Program-made: the position numbers and the translations under genes
Notes under the pieces: generated by a model
Told to the model about the DNA's origin: nothing
What the model saw: only the letters and a program-made list of their open reading frames with translations
Database searches by the model: none
Shown here: positions 38,743 to 48,251 of the stretch, piece after piece
Layout: every line of letters begins with the position of its first letter
Position numbering within the stretch: position 1 is the first letter of the stretch
Source: Bacillota bacterium
GTDB taxonomy: Bacteria > Bacillota > Clostridia > Acetivibrionales > DTU013
Direction of reading: 5' to 3'
DNA length: 64,000 bases
Assembly: GCA_023411575.1 (NCBI GenBank)
Contig: JAEYOP010000040.1
Location: forward strand, 496,001 to 560,000

Positions 38743-41324
38743 GGCGCGGGAAATTCCTCGACCGCCTTGATTTCCTGGGCGCTTAACCCATATAGCCTGT
38801 AAACCTGTTGATCGATGCTATCCATATACGCCCGGACGGCATCGGTTTTTTGTGCCGCAAGGGTGATCCGATCAACGATTTCCGCTATCGAGGCCTGCGT
38901 TTCGGGGTCCGCATCCACCAGCGGCAGCTGTTCCAGCGTTGATTTGTTGATTGCCAGGTACCCACCGGCAAGATGCCTTTCCCGGAACTTGACGTTCATG
39001 TACCAGGAGAGATATTTGCTGTTCAGAAGGCCCAGAAGAAAGCGTGGTTCAAAACCGGCAAAGGCGTGGAGCGCATAGACTCCGACGCCAAGGGCCAGGG
39101 GTTCCCGGCCGTAAAACGCTTCGATCCCTTTTGTCAGGCCTGCAATGACGATCTTCTCGCCGCGCCACAGGTTCCATTTTCTCTCGCTCGGGCAGTCCGT
39201 CCTTTTAATAAACGCTCTGCCGTACCTTTTTCCCATAAACCGCACATTGCGGTAGTTCACGGAATACTTGCCGATGGAGCCGCTTACGACAAACGGAACG
39301 GATTCTTCCTCCGCGTTCTCCGAAATGCGTTCGGACAGCAGCTTTGCCTGGAATCCGGCGGCGCCCGATGCAAATTGTATGCCGAAATCGGCAAAGGTCC
39401 TGTGATTCCCGGGATTCGCCCCAGGGTCCGTCCGAAGCTTCAGCCGGCCGGCGGCAAGGTCGGCAAGGGTATCGGCGGCATACTCGCAATATCCGGAAGT
39501 TCTTTTGTTTCCGGATATGATAACGGGATAGACGCCGGTCCCCGGAAAGGCGTCGGTATCGGAAATGCTTACGATGCGCCGAAGTCCGTGCTGCGCAAGA
39601 AAACCGAGTACCGGCGCCGCATACTGGGAAACCAGCAGCTTGTTCGGGACGATCCAGCAGTACGCGCCGTCCTCCCCCGTCTTTGCGATGCCGTCCAACA
39701 GGAATGCCGTATAGACATCAAAAGAGCCTTTCAGAAGCGGATATTTCTGCTTCAGAGCCTGCCGCATTTCCCTGTCTTTTCTGGAGGCCTCCACGGCGGA
39801 TATGTACGGGGGATTCCCAAGGATGATGTCGAAATCGGCCCATTCCAGTCCGCCCAGAAGACTGTCCGCGCAAACCGCATTGCACTGGAAGCTCTGAAGC
39901 GCCGGAAAGCCGGATTCCTGCTCACAGGCCAGGGACATTCGCAGCCGCAGTTCAGTCAGGCGGATTGCTTCCCGGTCGATGTCCGTTGCATACAGGCAAT
40001 GCTCGATTGCATTCTTTTTCAATTCATAGGGGCTTCTGCTTCGGATGAAGTCGGCGCGCTCCCGGCCGTCCCGCGCCGATATCCGGTGCAACTGGCATTC
40101 GGCAAGCACCAGCCGCGCTTTCACAATTTCATGGAGCAGGGTCAGCGGAAAGATTCCCGAGCCGGCGGCAGGGTCCAGGATCCGTAAGGACGCGAGGGCA
40201 TCGTCTATTTCAACGGAATGCCGTAGGACGGTTTCGGGCAGCCGGTTTTCATCCGCCAGCCATTCTCCGTATTGGAGGAATTCCCACAAATCCGCATACG
40301 GAACGTTCGTTTTATTGGCCAGACAGTTTGAAATGCTTTCAATGCACATGTATCGAGCGATTTCCGTCCGGGTATAGAAAGTGCCGTGCCGTTTTCTCGT
40401 CTTGCCGTCCAGAAGGCTTTCAAATAATATGCCGAGAACATTGCCGTCAATGGCGGCCGTCTCTTCATAGGGCGTACTTTCCCGCAGCGAAAAGCCGTAG
40501 CGCTTCCATAACGGTATTCCGGCAAGCTTCTCCGTCAGGGCGCCGCATTCCACAGGCGGCGCAAAGCATTCCTCCATGGAACGGACAAACTCTTTCGAGT
40601 GCTGTTTGGCGCATTCGCCGATGAATTCTGCCGCGATCTCCTTTCGGCTGAAAGCCTGCCGGAGTTCGCGTATCGAGGGGTACACCTGCACCGATGAAGA
40701 AGGGGCATCAGTTGAGAATCTGGCGCATAACCGGCGTAACCGTTTTTTCAGTATTTGATGAGGCGCACCTTTACCGACGATAAAAGAGCACCGCCGGACC
40801 GGCACAATCCCCGGCATCGCTCCGGCTGGGTCGAAATCCACGGTCTTCCCAGAATCCCCCGCCGCGGTAAAATTCCTGGCTGTGGTGAAATCCTCGGCAG
40901 GAATGAAATTCCCGGCTTTTTCGACGAAGGACAGTCGCCAGACAGGCTTATCCCCGCTGTAAAAAGCGGCTATAACGGCATCCATGCCGGAATAGGACAG
41001 GAGCCTTGAAAGGAAGCGGCCTTGCATGATTCCGTCAAGACCGGGATATTGGATCAGTCCGCGATTTTCCTCATGAGGGCTTCCCTCTACCGCCTTCTCA
41101 TCCGGAAGCTTCACCGCAATAAAGGCGACCTTTGCCCCGTCGCTGCTTTCAAAACAACCGGCAAAACTGCAGGAATCAATATACTGCGCATATCTGTCCC
41201 GGATCGCATCAATCCCACCGTTCAGGTGAGCGGGCGTTCCGCCGCACGCGAAGCCGGCGGCAAAAGCCGTAAAGCGGCCCATATCAAACGGATCTTTCAG
41301 AAGGTTCCCGATTATGCGAATCAA
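38739..41324 (-). CDS. Eco57I-type adenine DNA methyltransferase with specificity domain
   Basis: 861 residues, TTG start overlapping the dut stop by four bases (TTGA). Motif X GTFYTR (314-319), motif I LDPAAGSGIF (383-392), motif IV NPPY (504-507), so it is an N6-adenine methylase of the gamma type. The C-terminal 250 residues resemble the TaqI-like target-recognition domain, ending in helices with LEQLPLVDADPETQASI. The N-terminal 300 residues match the extended N-terminus of Eco57I-like enzymes, but I see no clear PD-(D/E)xK nuclease motif. No separate restriction gene adjoins it, so it may be a solitary methylase or a IIG enzyme with an unrecognised nuclease. Confidence 0.85.
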   Translation of the reverse strand: MIRIIGNLLKDPFDMGRFTAFAAGFACGGTPAHLNGGIDAIRDRYAQYIDSCSFAGCFESSDGAKVAFIAVKLPDEKAVEGSPHEENRGLIQYPGLDGIMQGRFLSRLLSYSGMDAVIAAFYSGDKPVWRLSFVEKAGNFIPAEDFTTARNFTAAGDSGKTVDFDPAGAMPGIVPVRRCSFIVGKGAPHQILKKRLRRLCARFSTDAPSSSVQVYPSIRELRQAFSRKEIAAEFIGECAKQHSKEFVRSMEECFAPPVECGALTEKLAGIPLWKRYGFSLRESTPYEETAAIDGNVLGILFESLLDGKTRKRHGTFYTRTEIARYMCIESISNCLANKTNVPYADLWEFLQYGEWLADENRLPETVLRHSVEIDDALASLRILDPAAGSGIFPLTLLHEIVKARLVLAECQLHRISARDGRERADFIRSRSPYELKKNAIEHCLYATDIDREAIRLTELRLRMSLACEQESGFPALQSFQCNAVCADSLLGGLEWADFDIILGNPPYISAVEASRKDREMRQALKQKYPLLKGSFDVYTAFLLDGIAKTGEDGAYCWIVPNKLLVSQYAAPVLGFLAQHGLRRIVSISDTDAFPGTGVYPVIISGNKRTSGYCEYAADTLADLAAGRLKLRTDPGANPGNHRTFADFGIQFASGAAGFQAKLLSERISENAEEESVPFVVSGSIGKYSVNYRNVRFMGKRYGRAFIKRTDCPSERKWNLWRGEKIVIAGLTKGIEAFYGREPLALGVGVYALHAFAGFEPRFLLGLLNSKYLSWYMNVKFRERHLAGGYLAINKSTLEQLPLVDADPETQASIAEIVDRITLAAQKTDAVRAYMDSIDQQVYRLYGLSAQEIKAVEEFPAP

Positions 41325-41986
41325 CCCTTTCCCGTGTGTCCGAACCCTCCGCCCCGGTCTTCTCCGATCGAGCGCGGATCGTCATGGGGTATGAAATTGG
41401 CCCTTTTGTACTCACTGAGGATCATCTGGGCGATCCGCTCGCCCTTTTTGATATAAATCGTGCCGAACGGATTGCCAAGGCTGTCTATATAGATTACCTG
41501 CCGGAGAACAGCCAAATCCTTATTTCCCGTCCTTATGGCGGAAGCCTCCCCGGCTGCGGCGTCGGGCATTTCCCCTGAACCTTTGCAGGATGAAAGATAC
41601 TCCGCCAGTTCGACCTCCTTGTACTCTCTGCGCAGCGTCAGCAACAGCTGTGGATCCTGTGCGATCTGATAGGGAAGATTGGCAATATTATAGCTGTTCT
41701 GGAGAATCACCCCCACCATATCCCTGTAATCGCTGTCCACCGTCCCCGGACTGTTCGGCAGCCGCAGGTGCGTTTTCAGCGACAGCCCGCTTCTCGGCCT
41801 GATTTGCGCCTCCATATCCTCATCGATCGCCATGGAGAAGTTCAGCGGCATGATTTTTGTTTCACCCGGCCGGACGGCCATATCTTCCGTTGCGTACAGA
41901 TCGCAGCCTGCAGCATGCCTGGAAGCGTATTGCGGAATTTTCCCGCCGTCCTCCACTTTTATGTATACGTTGATGCTGTTCTTCAT
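41321..41986 (-). CDS. dut: dUTPase (dUTP diphosphatase) with a large insertion
   Basis: 221 residues from ATG 41986 (GGGAGGGG upstream); normal trimeric dUTPases are about 145-150. Motif 1 AAGCDLYA (26-33), motif 2 RPRSGLSL (63-70), motif 3 GTVDSDYRDMVGV (81-93), motif 4 KGERIAQMIL (181-190) and motif 5 EDRGGGFGHTGKG (209-221) are all present, so hydrolysis of dUTP to dUMP and PPi is expected. About 65 extra residues lie between motifs 3 and 4 (about 98-178), with the acidic helix EYKEVELAEYL and a Gly/Ala-rich linker. The stop overlaps the methylase start by four bases, so the two are translationally coupled. Confidence 0.92.
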   Translation of the reverse strand: MKNSINVYIKVEDGGKIPQYASRHAAGCDLYATEDMAVRPGETKIMPLNFSMAIDEDMEAQIRPRSGLSLKTHLRLPNSPGTVDSDYRDMVGVILQNSYNIANLPYQIAQDPQLLLTLRREYKEVELAEYLSSCKGSGEMPDAAAGEASAIRTGNKDLAVLRQVIYIDSLGNPFGTIYIKKGERIAQMILSEYKRANFIPHDDPRSIGEDRGGGFGHTGKG

Positions 41987-42027
41987 AAGCCCCTCCCTCA
42001 AAAATCCCCATATTATTTTCCGGGTGC

Positions 42028-44655
42028 TCACACTCCCCGGTAATAGTGTCCTTTGGTAAAGCCGGACGCCCGGATGCGGTCGGCCAGCCGGCCGTGCTCC
42101 CGGACTCCCTGTTCGTCCCCGGCCAATGCGGCCCTGTACAGCCGAACAAGTTCCTCCACTGCATCCGGCTCCTCCTCCCAGACGTACAGTCTGAAAATAT
42201 CGATTCCGGCCGATTTCAGGCTCCTCAGTCCGTCCGGCACAAACAGGACGGTGGAATTGAGTATGGTGCTTCTGCAATCCATCCTGTCGCAGAATACCGG
42301 GAATTCCGCCCCCATTCTGTCCTTCAGCCTGTATTCGCATTTGCCGCAGATGCCGCTGCATTTGCCGGAAGCCGCAAATCCGCCTTCCGCGCTTCCGACC
42401 GGGCAATACTCGCTTGTCATAAGCGGCAGCCTGCCGTAAACAGCTGTCTCCAGTGCGGGCCCCGCCTGCTTCGAAAGCGCATGGATCTGCTGCAGGGTCA
42501 GTTCTGCGGAAAGAGTCATGCTGTCCAGTCCAAGCTCCGCCAGCTCGAAAGCGGTTTGAGAATTGTACAGGTTGAGTGAAATATCGCCTGCCAGTTTAAA
42601 GGCCCCTTCTCCCTGCAACTGCCGCTTTTCTTTCAGCAACTGGATCGTTCCGGGGTTCCCGGCCAGTATGCCGTCCCATACACCCGACGGTTTATTTCCC
42701 AGACGTTCGACCAGCTTCGAGTAGTTTCCCCTTGTAACGGGAGGCAGCCACAAAAACAGCTCCGCGCCCGCACTCCGCAAGGCGGCCGCCTGGTCCGCGA
42801 AGCCGTTCCGGTCCGATGCGGAGGCGGGAAGATAGATTCTGTCCGCATGGAAGCCTGCGTAATTTATATCCGCATCCCACTTGTAGAAGTACAGTGCAAT
42901 TCGAGGCGTACGGCTCATTGCCGCCTCAATTCCGGCACCTTCGGCACCGTATGCCTTTGGCGTGGCTGCCGGACTGCTTTCGCCAGCACCGTCGGCCAGC
43001 ACCGCTTCCATCCGTTCTTCGATCCCAGCGACATCCAGAATAACGCTCTCTCGTTCCTTATACCGGTCCGTCCTTATTTCATAAAGCCGCTCCAAGGCCT
43101 TTCTCCGGACCTCGTTGATTTCACTGACCGGCAGCGAAAGACCTTCGTCCAGCTCGACCTGCAGCCTGTCAAACACAAAAGGGGTGGATCCCGTCTTTTC
43201 CATCTGTTCCCGCAGCCGGTCCGCCGTCATCGGCCTGTTCAGCGCCGCTTCAGGCGGGATCGTGCCTTCCGAATACACCGTATTCCCTTCCCCATCGCCA
43301 ATGTCAATGGAAAGCGGCCGTTCCCGCTTCAAGCTGACCCTGCCGCTGATCTCCACTTTTCTCCGGTTTTTCCCCGCAAAGGTTTCGCGGGCCGCTTTCA
43401 TAAGCTCGACATCCGTTGTTTTGTATACCCGCAGGCCGGGTGTGATTCTTCCCTTGAAATTGCCTATGAAGACCGATTCGCCCTTTCCGGCAGATTTCAA
43501 ACCGGCGCCGCCCTTTTTAACGGACGATACGATCCCCCCGGGACTGTCCGGCCCGCCTGTCCAGATTTCAACGCCGTCTCCGGCATTCAGCCTGTCTTCC
43601 AGCTTGATTCCGACCATCTGCGTTCCGGAGTCGTATGCGGTAACGGTTCCGAGATAGATTCCGCTGTTGTTGGGCTTGTCATAGCACATCATGTCCGCCC
43701 CGGTCTTCCCCTTCAAGTATCCGGAGGAGAAGCCGCCCCTGTTGAAAATCTGCAGCAGGTCATGCATGTCCGCCTTATCAATTTCGAGGCCGGTGCCGCG
43801 CCCCTTCTCCATTTGCTTCAATGCGGCATCCAGATACTTACGATAGGTCTTTACAACAACAGCAACATATTCCGGGCTTTTCATCCGGCCCTCGATCTTC
43901 AGGGAGCTTATGCCTGCCGCGGCCATTTCCCCAATGTGCTCCAGCAGGCAAATATCCTTCGGGCTGAGCAAATATCCCGCTTTATCCGATGAACCCGCCC
44001 TGCCGCCGCGAAGCTGATTTTTTGAAGAATTGGAGGATTCGCCTGCCAGCTCATACGGCAGCCTGCACGGTTGGGCGCACTTGCCCCTGTTGCCGCTCCG
44101 TCCGCCGATGATGCTGCTCATGAGGCATTGCCCCGAATAGCATACGCAAAGCGCTCCGTGCACAAACATTTCGACCTCGAGGGACGTGTCCCGCACGATT
44201 TGCGCCGCCTCCTCCAGAGGGACTTCCCTGGCCAGGACCACCCTTTTAAAGCCCATCCCTTCCAGTACCTTCGCACCGTAAGAATCGTATATGGTCATTT
44301 GTGTGCTGCCGTGCAGGGGCACGCCGGGGATCAGCTTTCCCAGGGAAGCCGCCAGGCCAAGGTCCTGTACGATAATGCCGTCTATGCCGGCCACAGCGGC
44401 TTCCGCCGCAAATCGCAGCGCCTGTTTCATCTCTTTGTCCGACACCAGCGTATTGAGGGTGAGATAAATATTCACTCCTCTTGCGTGGGCATAGGCCAGG
44501 GCTTCTTCTAACCCTTCCGTGTCAAAATTGTCGGCCAGCTGCCGGGCATTCAACAGCCTGCCCCCCAGGTAAACGGCGTCGGCGCCGTTTTCAACCGCGG
44601 CATGCAGGGCTTCCATACTTCCGGCCGGCGCCAGAAGCTCGATCCGGTTTTTCAT
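42028..44655 (-). CDS. Peptidase U32-family protein with DUF3656 and C-terminal U32 repeat
   Basis: About 875 residues from ATG 44655 (GGAG upstream). The U32 core is clear: ELLAPAGSMEALHAAVENGADAVYLG at the start (cited in part), EMFVHGALCVCYSGQCLMSS (about 170-189), the Cys-rich GNRGKCAQPCR and SLKIEGRMKSPEYVA. A DUF3656 middle follows and a second U32-like part ends the protein, with CPVGS, CSGICGKC and CDRMDCRS clusters. Family members (RlhA, TrhP) hydroxylate RNA rather than cut protein, probably with an Fe-S cluster, so an RNA hydroxylation role is likelier than proteolysis. Lies upstream of dut on the same strand, 41 bases apart. Confidence 0.92.
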   Translation of the reverse strand: MKNRIELLAPAGSMEALHAAVENGADAVYLGGRLLNARQLADNFDTEGLEEALAYAHARGVNIYLTLNTLVSDKEMKQALRFAAEAAVAGIDGIIVQDLGLAASLGKLIPGVPLHGSTQMTIYDSYGAKVLEGMGFKRVVLAREVPLEEAAQIVRDTSLEVEMFVHGALCVCYSGQCLMSSIIGGRSGNRGKCAQPCRLPYELAGESSNSSKNQLRGGRAGSSDKAGYLLSPKDICLLEHIGEMAAAGISSLKIEGRMKSPEYVAVVVKTYRKYLDAALKQMEKGRGTGLEIDKADMHDLLQIFNRGGFSSGYLKGKTGADMMCYDKPNNSGIYLGTVTAYDSGTQMVGIKLEDRLNAGDGVEIWTGGPDSPGGIVSSVKKGGAGLKSAGKGESVFIGNFKGRITPGLRVYKTTDVELMKAARETFAGKNRRKVEISGRVSLKRERPLSIDIGDGEGNTVYSEGTIPPEAALNRPMTADRLREQMEKTGSTPFVFDRLQVELDEGLSLPVSEINEVRRKALERLYEIRTDRYKERESVILDVAGIEERMEAVLADGAGESSPAATPKAYGAEGAGIEAAMSRTPRIALYFYKWDADINYAGFHADRIYLPASASDRNGFADQAAALRSAGAELFLWLPPVTRGNYSKLVERLGNKPSGVWDGILAGNPGTIQLLKEKRQLQGEGAFKLAGDISLNLYNSQTAFELAELGLDSMTLSAELTLQQIHALSKQAGPALETAVYGRLPLMTSEYCPVGSAEGGFAASGKCSGICGKCEYRLKDRMGAEFPVFCDRMDCRSTILNSTVLFVPDGLRSLKSAGIDIFRLYVWEEEPDAVEELVRLYRAALAGDEQGVREHGRLADRIRASGFTKGHYYRGV

Positions 44656-44699
44656 AGTGACTCCATTTCCCAATTGCCTGTTCCTTCATTATACAGATG

Positions 44700-44740
44700 A
44701 AAAATCGCTCCGCATAGGGGATTTCTTTGCGAAGCGATCA
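44700..44740 (-). terminator. Terminator between zapA and the U32 gene
   Basis: Minus strand ATCGCTTCGCA-loop-TGCGGAGCGATTTTTC. It separates the two genes into different transcripts. Confidence 0.8.
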
Positions 44741-44807
44741 TTGGCCTTTCTATTGTTTCCGGTTCTTGCGGTTTCATCCGTTCGCTCATTTACAAACTGC
44801 GGCCTGT

Positions 44808-45248
44808 TTAAGGCCTCGTCGCCTTGTCCAGCGTGTTCCGGACTTCGCCCAGCTCGGCTTCCCTTTTGGCCAGCTCCAGCCGGAGCGTTTCATTCTGCCC
44901 CGCCAGGGAGGCGTTCTCCTGCTTCAGGCGCTGCTTTTCTTCCTTCAGGCTTTCCAACTGCTCCTGCGCTCTTTTCAATTCCTTTTTTAGCGACATTTCG
45001 CTCTCGCGGCTTTTGAAAAAATCGTCCGCCACATTGATGGCCGTAAGCACGGCGGCCAGCGAAGTACTAAGCTTGTTGCTCGTCCGCATGATCTCGACCA
45101 TTTTTCTGTCGATGTAATGCCCGACCCTCTGGATATATTCCTCCGGCTCGGTACCGACAATCGTGTAGTCCTTGCCGGCGATTCTCAGTTCCACTTTGTT
45201 CTTGCCAGTCAAAACGATCAGCATCCTTTCGGCAGGCATTCGCCGCAC
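44808..45248 (-). CDS. zapA: Cell division protein ZapA
   Basis: About 138-146 residues. ZapA binds and bundles FtsZ at the division ring. The globular domain KNKVELRIAGKDYTIVGTEPEEYIQRVGHYID (cited in part; about 17-48) is followed by a long coiled coil rich in Glu, Lys and Leu (about 85-140), as in the family. Start uncertain: GTG 45248, ATG 45239 or ATG 45224, none with a strong RBS. Single gene before a terminator. Confidence 0.93.
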   Translation of the reverse strand: MRRMPAERMLIVLTGKNKVELRIAGKDYTIVGTEPEEYIQRVGHYIDRKMVEIMRTSNKLSTSLAAVLTAINVADDFFKSRESEMSLKKELKRAQEQLESLKEEKQRLKQENASLAGQNETLRLELAKREAELGEVRNTLDKATRP

Positions 45249-45466
45249 TGCGCCAAATTACCCGTGTCGAAGCTTTTATACTCTGTCCCCATTATACTAT
45301 ATTTCGCCAAAAAAGCATATATTTTAAATACAATTGTTTCATTGCGTCGAAAATGGACTCAATAGCAGCAGGAATCTGGCAATACAATGCAGAATTGTAT
45401 ATAATAATACAAAACTTGTAAAAAGTAATAAAAAGATAAAACACGATAGAAAGCCAAGGTGAATCC

Positions 45467-46015
45467 ATGCTTTTACTACAGATAGAAAATCAAGATAATC
45501 GGTTAAAAGCAGAACGATTATACTCGCAGTATAAGTATCTTATGTACAGCGAAGCCATTAAGATATTACAGGATAAACACCTGGCCGAGGATGCCGTCCA
45601 GCAGTCTTTTATAAAAATCATAAAAAATTTGCATAAAATAGAGGAAAATAATTGTCCCCGAACACGCAACTTTTTAGTTATTATATGTGTTAATGTAGCT
45701 AAGAGCATTTATAGGAAAAGCTTATATTTGAACAAACAGGATTATATGGTTGAAGATATTGATACAGATACCTCCGATACTGCAAAGGATCCGCTGAATA
45801 TTTTAATAGATAAAGATAGTGTAGAACAAATTGCCAAAGCGATTGAAAGGTTAAGCTCCATATATCGAGACATCCTTTTGTTAAAACAGGCCTATGGATA
45901 TAGCTTGAAGGAGATTGCGGAATTGGTGGAAATACCAGAAGAAACAGCTAAAAAAAGATTGGCAAGGGCAAGAAAGATATTGTCGCAGGTATTGGAGAAG
46001 GAGGGAATAAAATGA
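45467..46015 (+). CDS. ECF-type RNA polymerase sigma factor
   Basis: 182 residues. Region 2 (about 20-90; SQYKYLMYSEAIKILQDKHLAEDAVQQSF, cited in part) and region 4 with helix-turn-helix GYSLKEIAELVEIPEETAKKRLARAR (cited in part; about 145-170) are both present. Its start has AAGGTG upstream and its end overlaps the anti-sigma gene by four bases (ATGA). This is the usual pairing of an ECF sigma factor and its membrane anti-sigma factor. It opens an AT-rich island and probably drives it. Confidence 0.93.
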   Translation: MLLLQIENQDNRLKAERLYSQYKYLMYSEAIKILQDKHLAEDAVQQSFIKIIKNLHKIEENNCPRTRNFLVIICVNVAKSIYRKSLYLNKQDYMVEDIDTDTSDTAKDPLNILIDKDSVEQIAKAIERLSSIYRDILLLKQAYGYSLKEIAELVEIPEETAKKRLARARKILSQVLEKEGIK

Positions 46016-46695
46016 GCAATGAGAAGATATTCGATAGAATATTTGATGATATAGTAAACGAGGCTGCCTCCATAGCCACAGAAAATATCGGAAGAAATAT
46101 GGTTGAGCCGGAAGCAGTAGAATTTTCAAAAGAACATGAAGCCGAAATGCAAAGGATTTTTAGAAAAGAGCGGAAGAAATGGGTGCATAGAAAAGCAGCG
46201 GAATATTTAAAGCGAGTCGCCATATTTCTGCTTATAGTAATGATTGTGTCGGGTGTTGCAGTATTTAGTGTAGAAGCCTGGCGAATCAAGACTCTAAATT
46301 TTATTCTTGAAATGAGCCAAACTCATTCGGAAATCCACTTTGAAGAAGGCAATGCAAAAGGCGATTCTTACACTTCCGACGGAATTACACTTGCCTATAT
46401 ACCCAAAGGGTATAAGCTTGAAAAAAAGGATATCAAAAATGATATGGGCAGCCTGGTTTTCAAAGGAAAAGAGCATTATTTTGTTTTCTCTGTAAGTGAT
46501 ATTACCAACTCAATAGGAATTGATACAGAAAATGCATCTTTTAAGAAAACGACTATAAACGGACAGGAAGCGCTTTTCAGTTCTAATAACAATGTCAATA
46601 TTTTGGTATGGCATGATGAGATTTTTTCATATACTTTAAGCGGAACCGTTGAAGAAAATGAAATACTAAAAATAGCGAAAAATATTAAAAAATAA
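46012..46695 (+). CDS. DUF4367 membrane anti-sigma factor
   Basis: 227 residues. A cytoplasmic N-terminus (about 1-65), one membrane helix (about 68-88; VAIFLLIVMIVSGVAVFSV) and an external domain with the DUF4367 type sequence (LAYIPKGYKL, NGQEALFSS, VWHDEIFSYTLSG). By family it sequesters the sigma factor until an outside signal is received. Translationally coupled to the sigma gene. Confidence 0.88.
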   Translation: MSNEKIFDRIFDDIVNEAASIATENIGRNMVEPEAVEFSKEHEAEMQRIFRKERKKWVHRKAAEYLKRVAIFLLIVMIVSGVAVFSVEAWRIKTLNFILEMSQTHSEIHFEEGNAKGDSYTSDGITLAYIPKGYKLEKKDIKNDMGSLVFKGKEHYFVFSVSDITNSIGIDTENASFKKTTINGQEALFSSNNNVNILVWHDEIFSYTLSGTVEENEILKIAKNIKK

Positions 46696-46774
46696 AAATA
46701 TTTGAAAAGATTTGTCCCCGTGTTCTCTTTAAACTGGTTATTATTAGTGAAAGCCAATTTAAGGAGGATTTTTA

Positions 46775-47224
46775 ATGAAGAAAAAGGTTATAAAAAAAAT
46801 TGTTGCTTCCATTGTAGCCTTATTAATGTGTTTAGGCGTCATAAGTGTATCTGCTGCTGAATCAAAGAATCCAATCGGTTCAAGCAAAATTACTGCTTCT
46901 GTTTCACCTTATTTTCTCACAATTGTCAGATATGAAAACAATTTGATTTTAAACTCAGGCGGAAGATTAACCTGTTTAGGCAAAACTGAAGTCCAATATG
47001 GATACATTGCCGGGCTCACCATTGAGCTTCAGCAATACAATGGGCAATGGAATACAATCAAGACCTGGAGCGCTTCAGATAGCACAGTTGTTTCCCTGAG
47101 TAATGACTGGTATGTAGAAAGCGGATACCAATACAGATTGGAACTTACACACACAGCAATGGACAGCAATTTGACTGTAATCGAAAGTTTCATCAGCTAT
47201 AGTAAAACTGTTACTTATAATTAA
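46775..47224 (+). CDS. Secreted DUF6147-type protein
   Basis: 149 residues with a clear signal peptide (MKKKVIKKIVASIVALLMC, cleavage after VSA near residue 28) and AAGGAGG before the ATG. The mature part is beta-rich with regularly spaced aromatic and Ser/Thr residues (GLTIELQQYNGQW, WYVESGYQYRLELTHTA). It resembles the DUF6147 family found behind sigma/anti-sigma pairs in Clostridia. Function unknown. Likely in the sigma regulon. Confidence 0.8.
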   Translation: MKKKVIKKIVASIVALLMCLGVISVSAAESKNPIGSSKITASVSPYFLTIVRYENNLILNSGGRLTCLGKTEVQYGYIAGLTIELQQYNGQWNTIKTWSASDSTVVSLSNDWYVESGYQYRLELTHTAMDSNLTVIESFISYSKTVTYN

Positions 47225-47241
47225 GCGGAAAGGGGTGTTAC

Positions 47242-47301
47242 ATGCACCTCCAAGTCCAGGAGTTATCGTATATATTTTACAAGTTTCAGGCCAGGGAATA
47301 G
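47242..47301 (+). other. Possible 19-residue ORF in a GC-rich patch
   Basis: ATG at 47242 with GGAAAGGGG six bases upstream and stop at 47299. It would give MHLQVQELSYIFYKFQARE. The surrounding 47225-47385 is noticeably GC-richer than the island around it. A second RBS-like AAGGAGG at about 47473 leads only to a 13-codon frame. The rest of the 47225-47641 gap shows no gene. This could be chance or a residue of inserted DNA. Confidence 0.2.
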
Positions 47302-47641
47302 CTGGAAGACGGTCATGCTGGGAAACCGCAAGCGGAAGAATCCGGAAGCCGCCCCCCCTCGGGGAGGGCACATAGAAGTGCTTGATGTTTAGAAATGAAG
47401 CTAATTCAATGTTATGTTAATAGGGTCGAACAGTGGCAAAAGTCACTGATTAAATAACAATATTAATTGTACAAGGAGGTTGAAAAGCTGTGGTACATAA
47501 TAGATCACCTAATTTTCTCTTACAGCATTAATAAACCCAATGACACCAACCTTTATACACCTTTGTTACATATTTGTGTATAGCTGAAATTAAACAAAGT
47601 ACATTTGTGCCTTGAGCATAGTGAAAGGAAAGTGATTCAAT

Positions 47642-48154
47642 ATGAAAAAAGTAATAATATCCTTTATTCTTTTACTGACTATAGTAGGAATGTCTTTGCC
47701 CACATTTGCAGCTAGCGATAATACCAGTAATAATGCTACGGTTGTATATGATTATGAAAAGAAAGCGTATAAAACTTTTCAACCTGGAAAGATAGCATCC
47801 GCTAACCTGAGTATTTCTTCTACCCAAAGTGATCCATGGTGGGCAGCGCATTGTGACATGTATACTGATATTGGTCTTCCGTTAACAATAGTAGCAAAAG
47901 CTTACTCTGACTCTTATCAAGATCAAGCAGGTACCATAAGACAAGCAATAGACTATATTGCTGCTGAAGTGAGATATTACATAGATCAAGTCCTAGTAAA
48001 TCAAAATGCTGACGATCACACTAACGCAAGCCATGCAGGATGTCAGGTAGTAGGAGATTTTTTAGTAGCAGATCATGATGCATATGGCAATCATACTTTT
48101 GAAGAAGCAGGCTATGTAAGTTGGTATCCTGAAACTTATGATGGTTCTTATTAA
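47642..48154 (+). CDS. Secreted protein of unknown family
   Basis: 170 residues with a signal peptide (cleavage after TFA near residue 23). The mature part has the aromatic/His/Cys stretch DPWWAAHCDMYTD (about 61-73), a helical middle, and DDHTNASHAGCQVVGDF with a second cysteine (about 128-144), so a disulfide is possible. Ends in aromatic WYPETYDGSY. I do not recognise the family. GAAAGGAAAG precedes the ATG. AT-rich like its neighbours. Confidence 0.75.
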   Translation: MKKVIISFILLLTIVGMSLPTFAASDNTSNNATVVYDYEKKAYKTFQPGKIASANLSISSTQSDPWWAAHCDMYTDIGLPLTIVAKAYSDSYQDQAGTIRQAIDYIAAEVRYYIDQVLVNQNADDHTNASHAGCQVVGDFLVADHDAYGNHTFEEAGYVSWYPETYDGSY

Positions 48155-48179
48155 AATTATTTGTTGCTAAATAGTTGCT

Positions 48180-48227
48180 ATTATAATGAAATAGAGGGGC
48201 TCACCTGCCTCTCTATTTCATTATAAT
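48180..48227 (+). terminator. Long perfect hairpin after the secreted protein gene
   Basis: ATTATAATGAAATAGAG and its exact complement (17 bp) enclose GGGCTCACCTGC. It ends 24 bases before the lipoprotein start. It is terminator-like but T-poor; it could also stabilise the upstream mRNA. Confidence 0.55.
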
Positions 48228-48251
48228 ATGATAGAAAGGAATGATTGTCTT

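Noticed and set aside
47225..47400. Group II intron or IS end in the GC-rich patch
   Set aside because: No intron domain V hairpin, no reverse transcriptase or transposase frame, and no flanking inverted or direct repeats.
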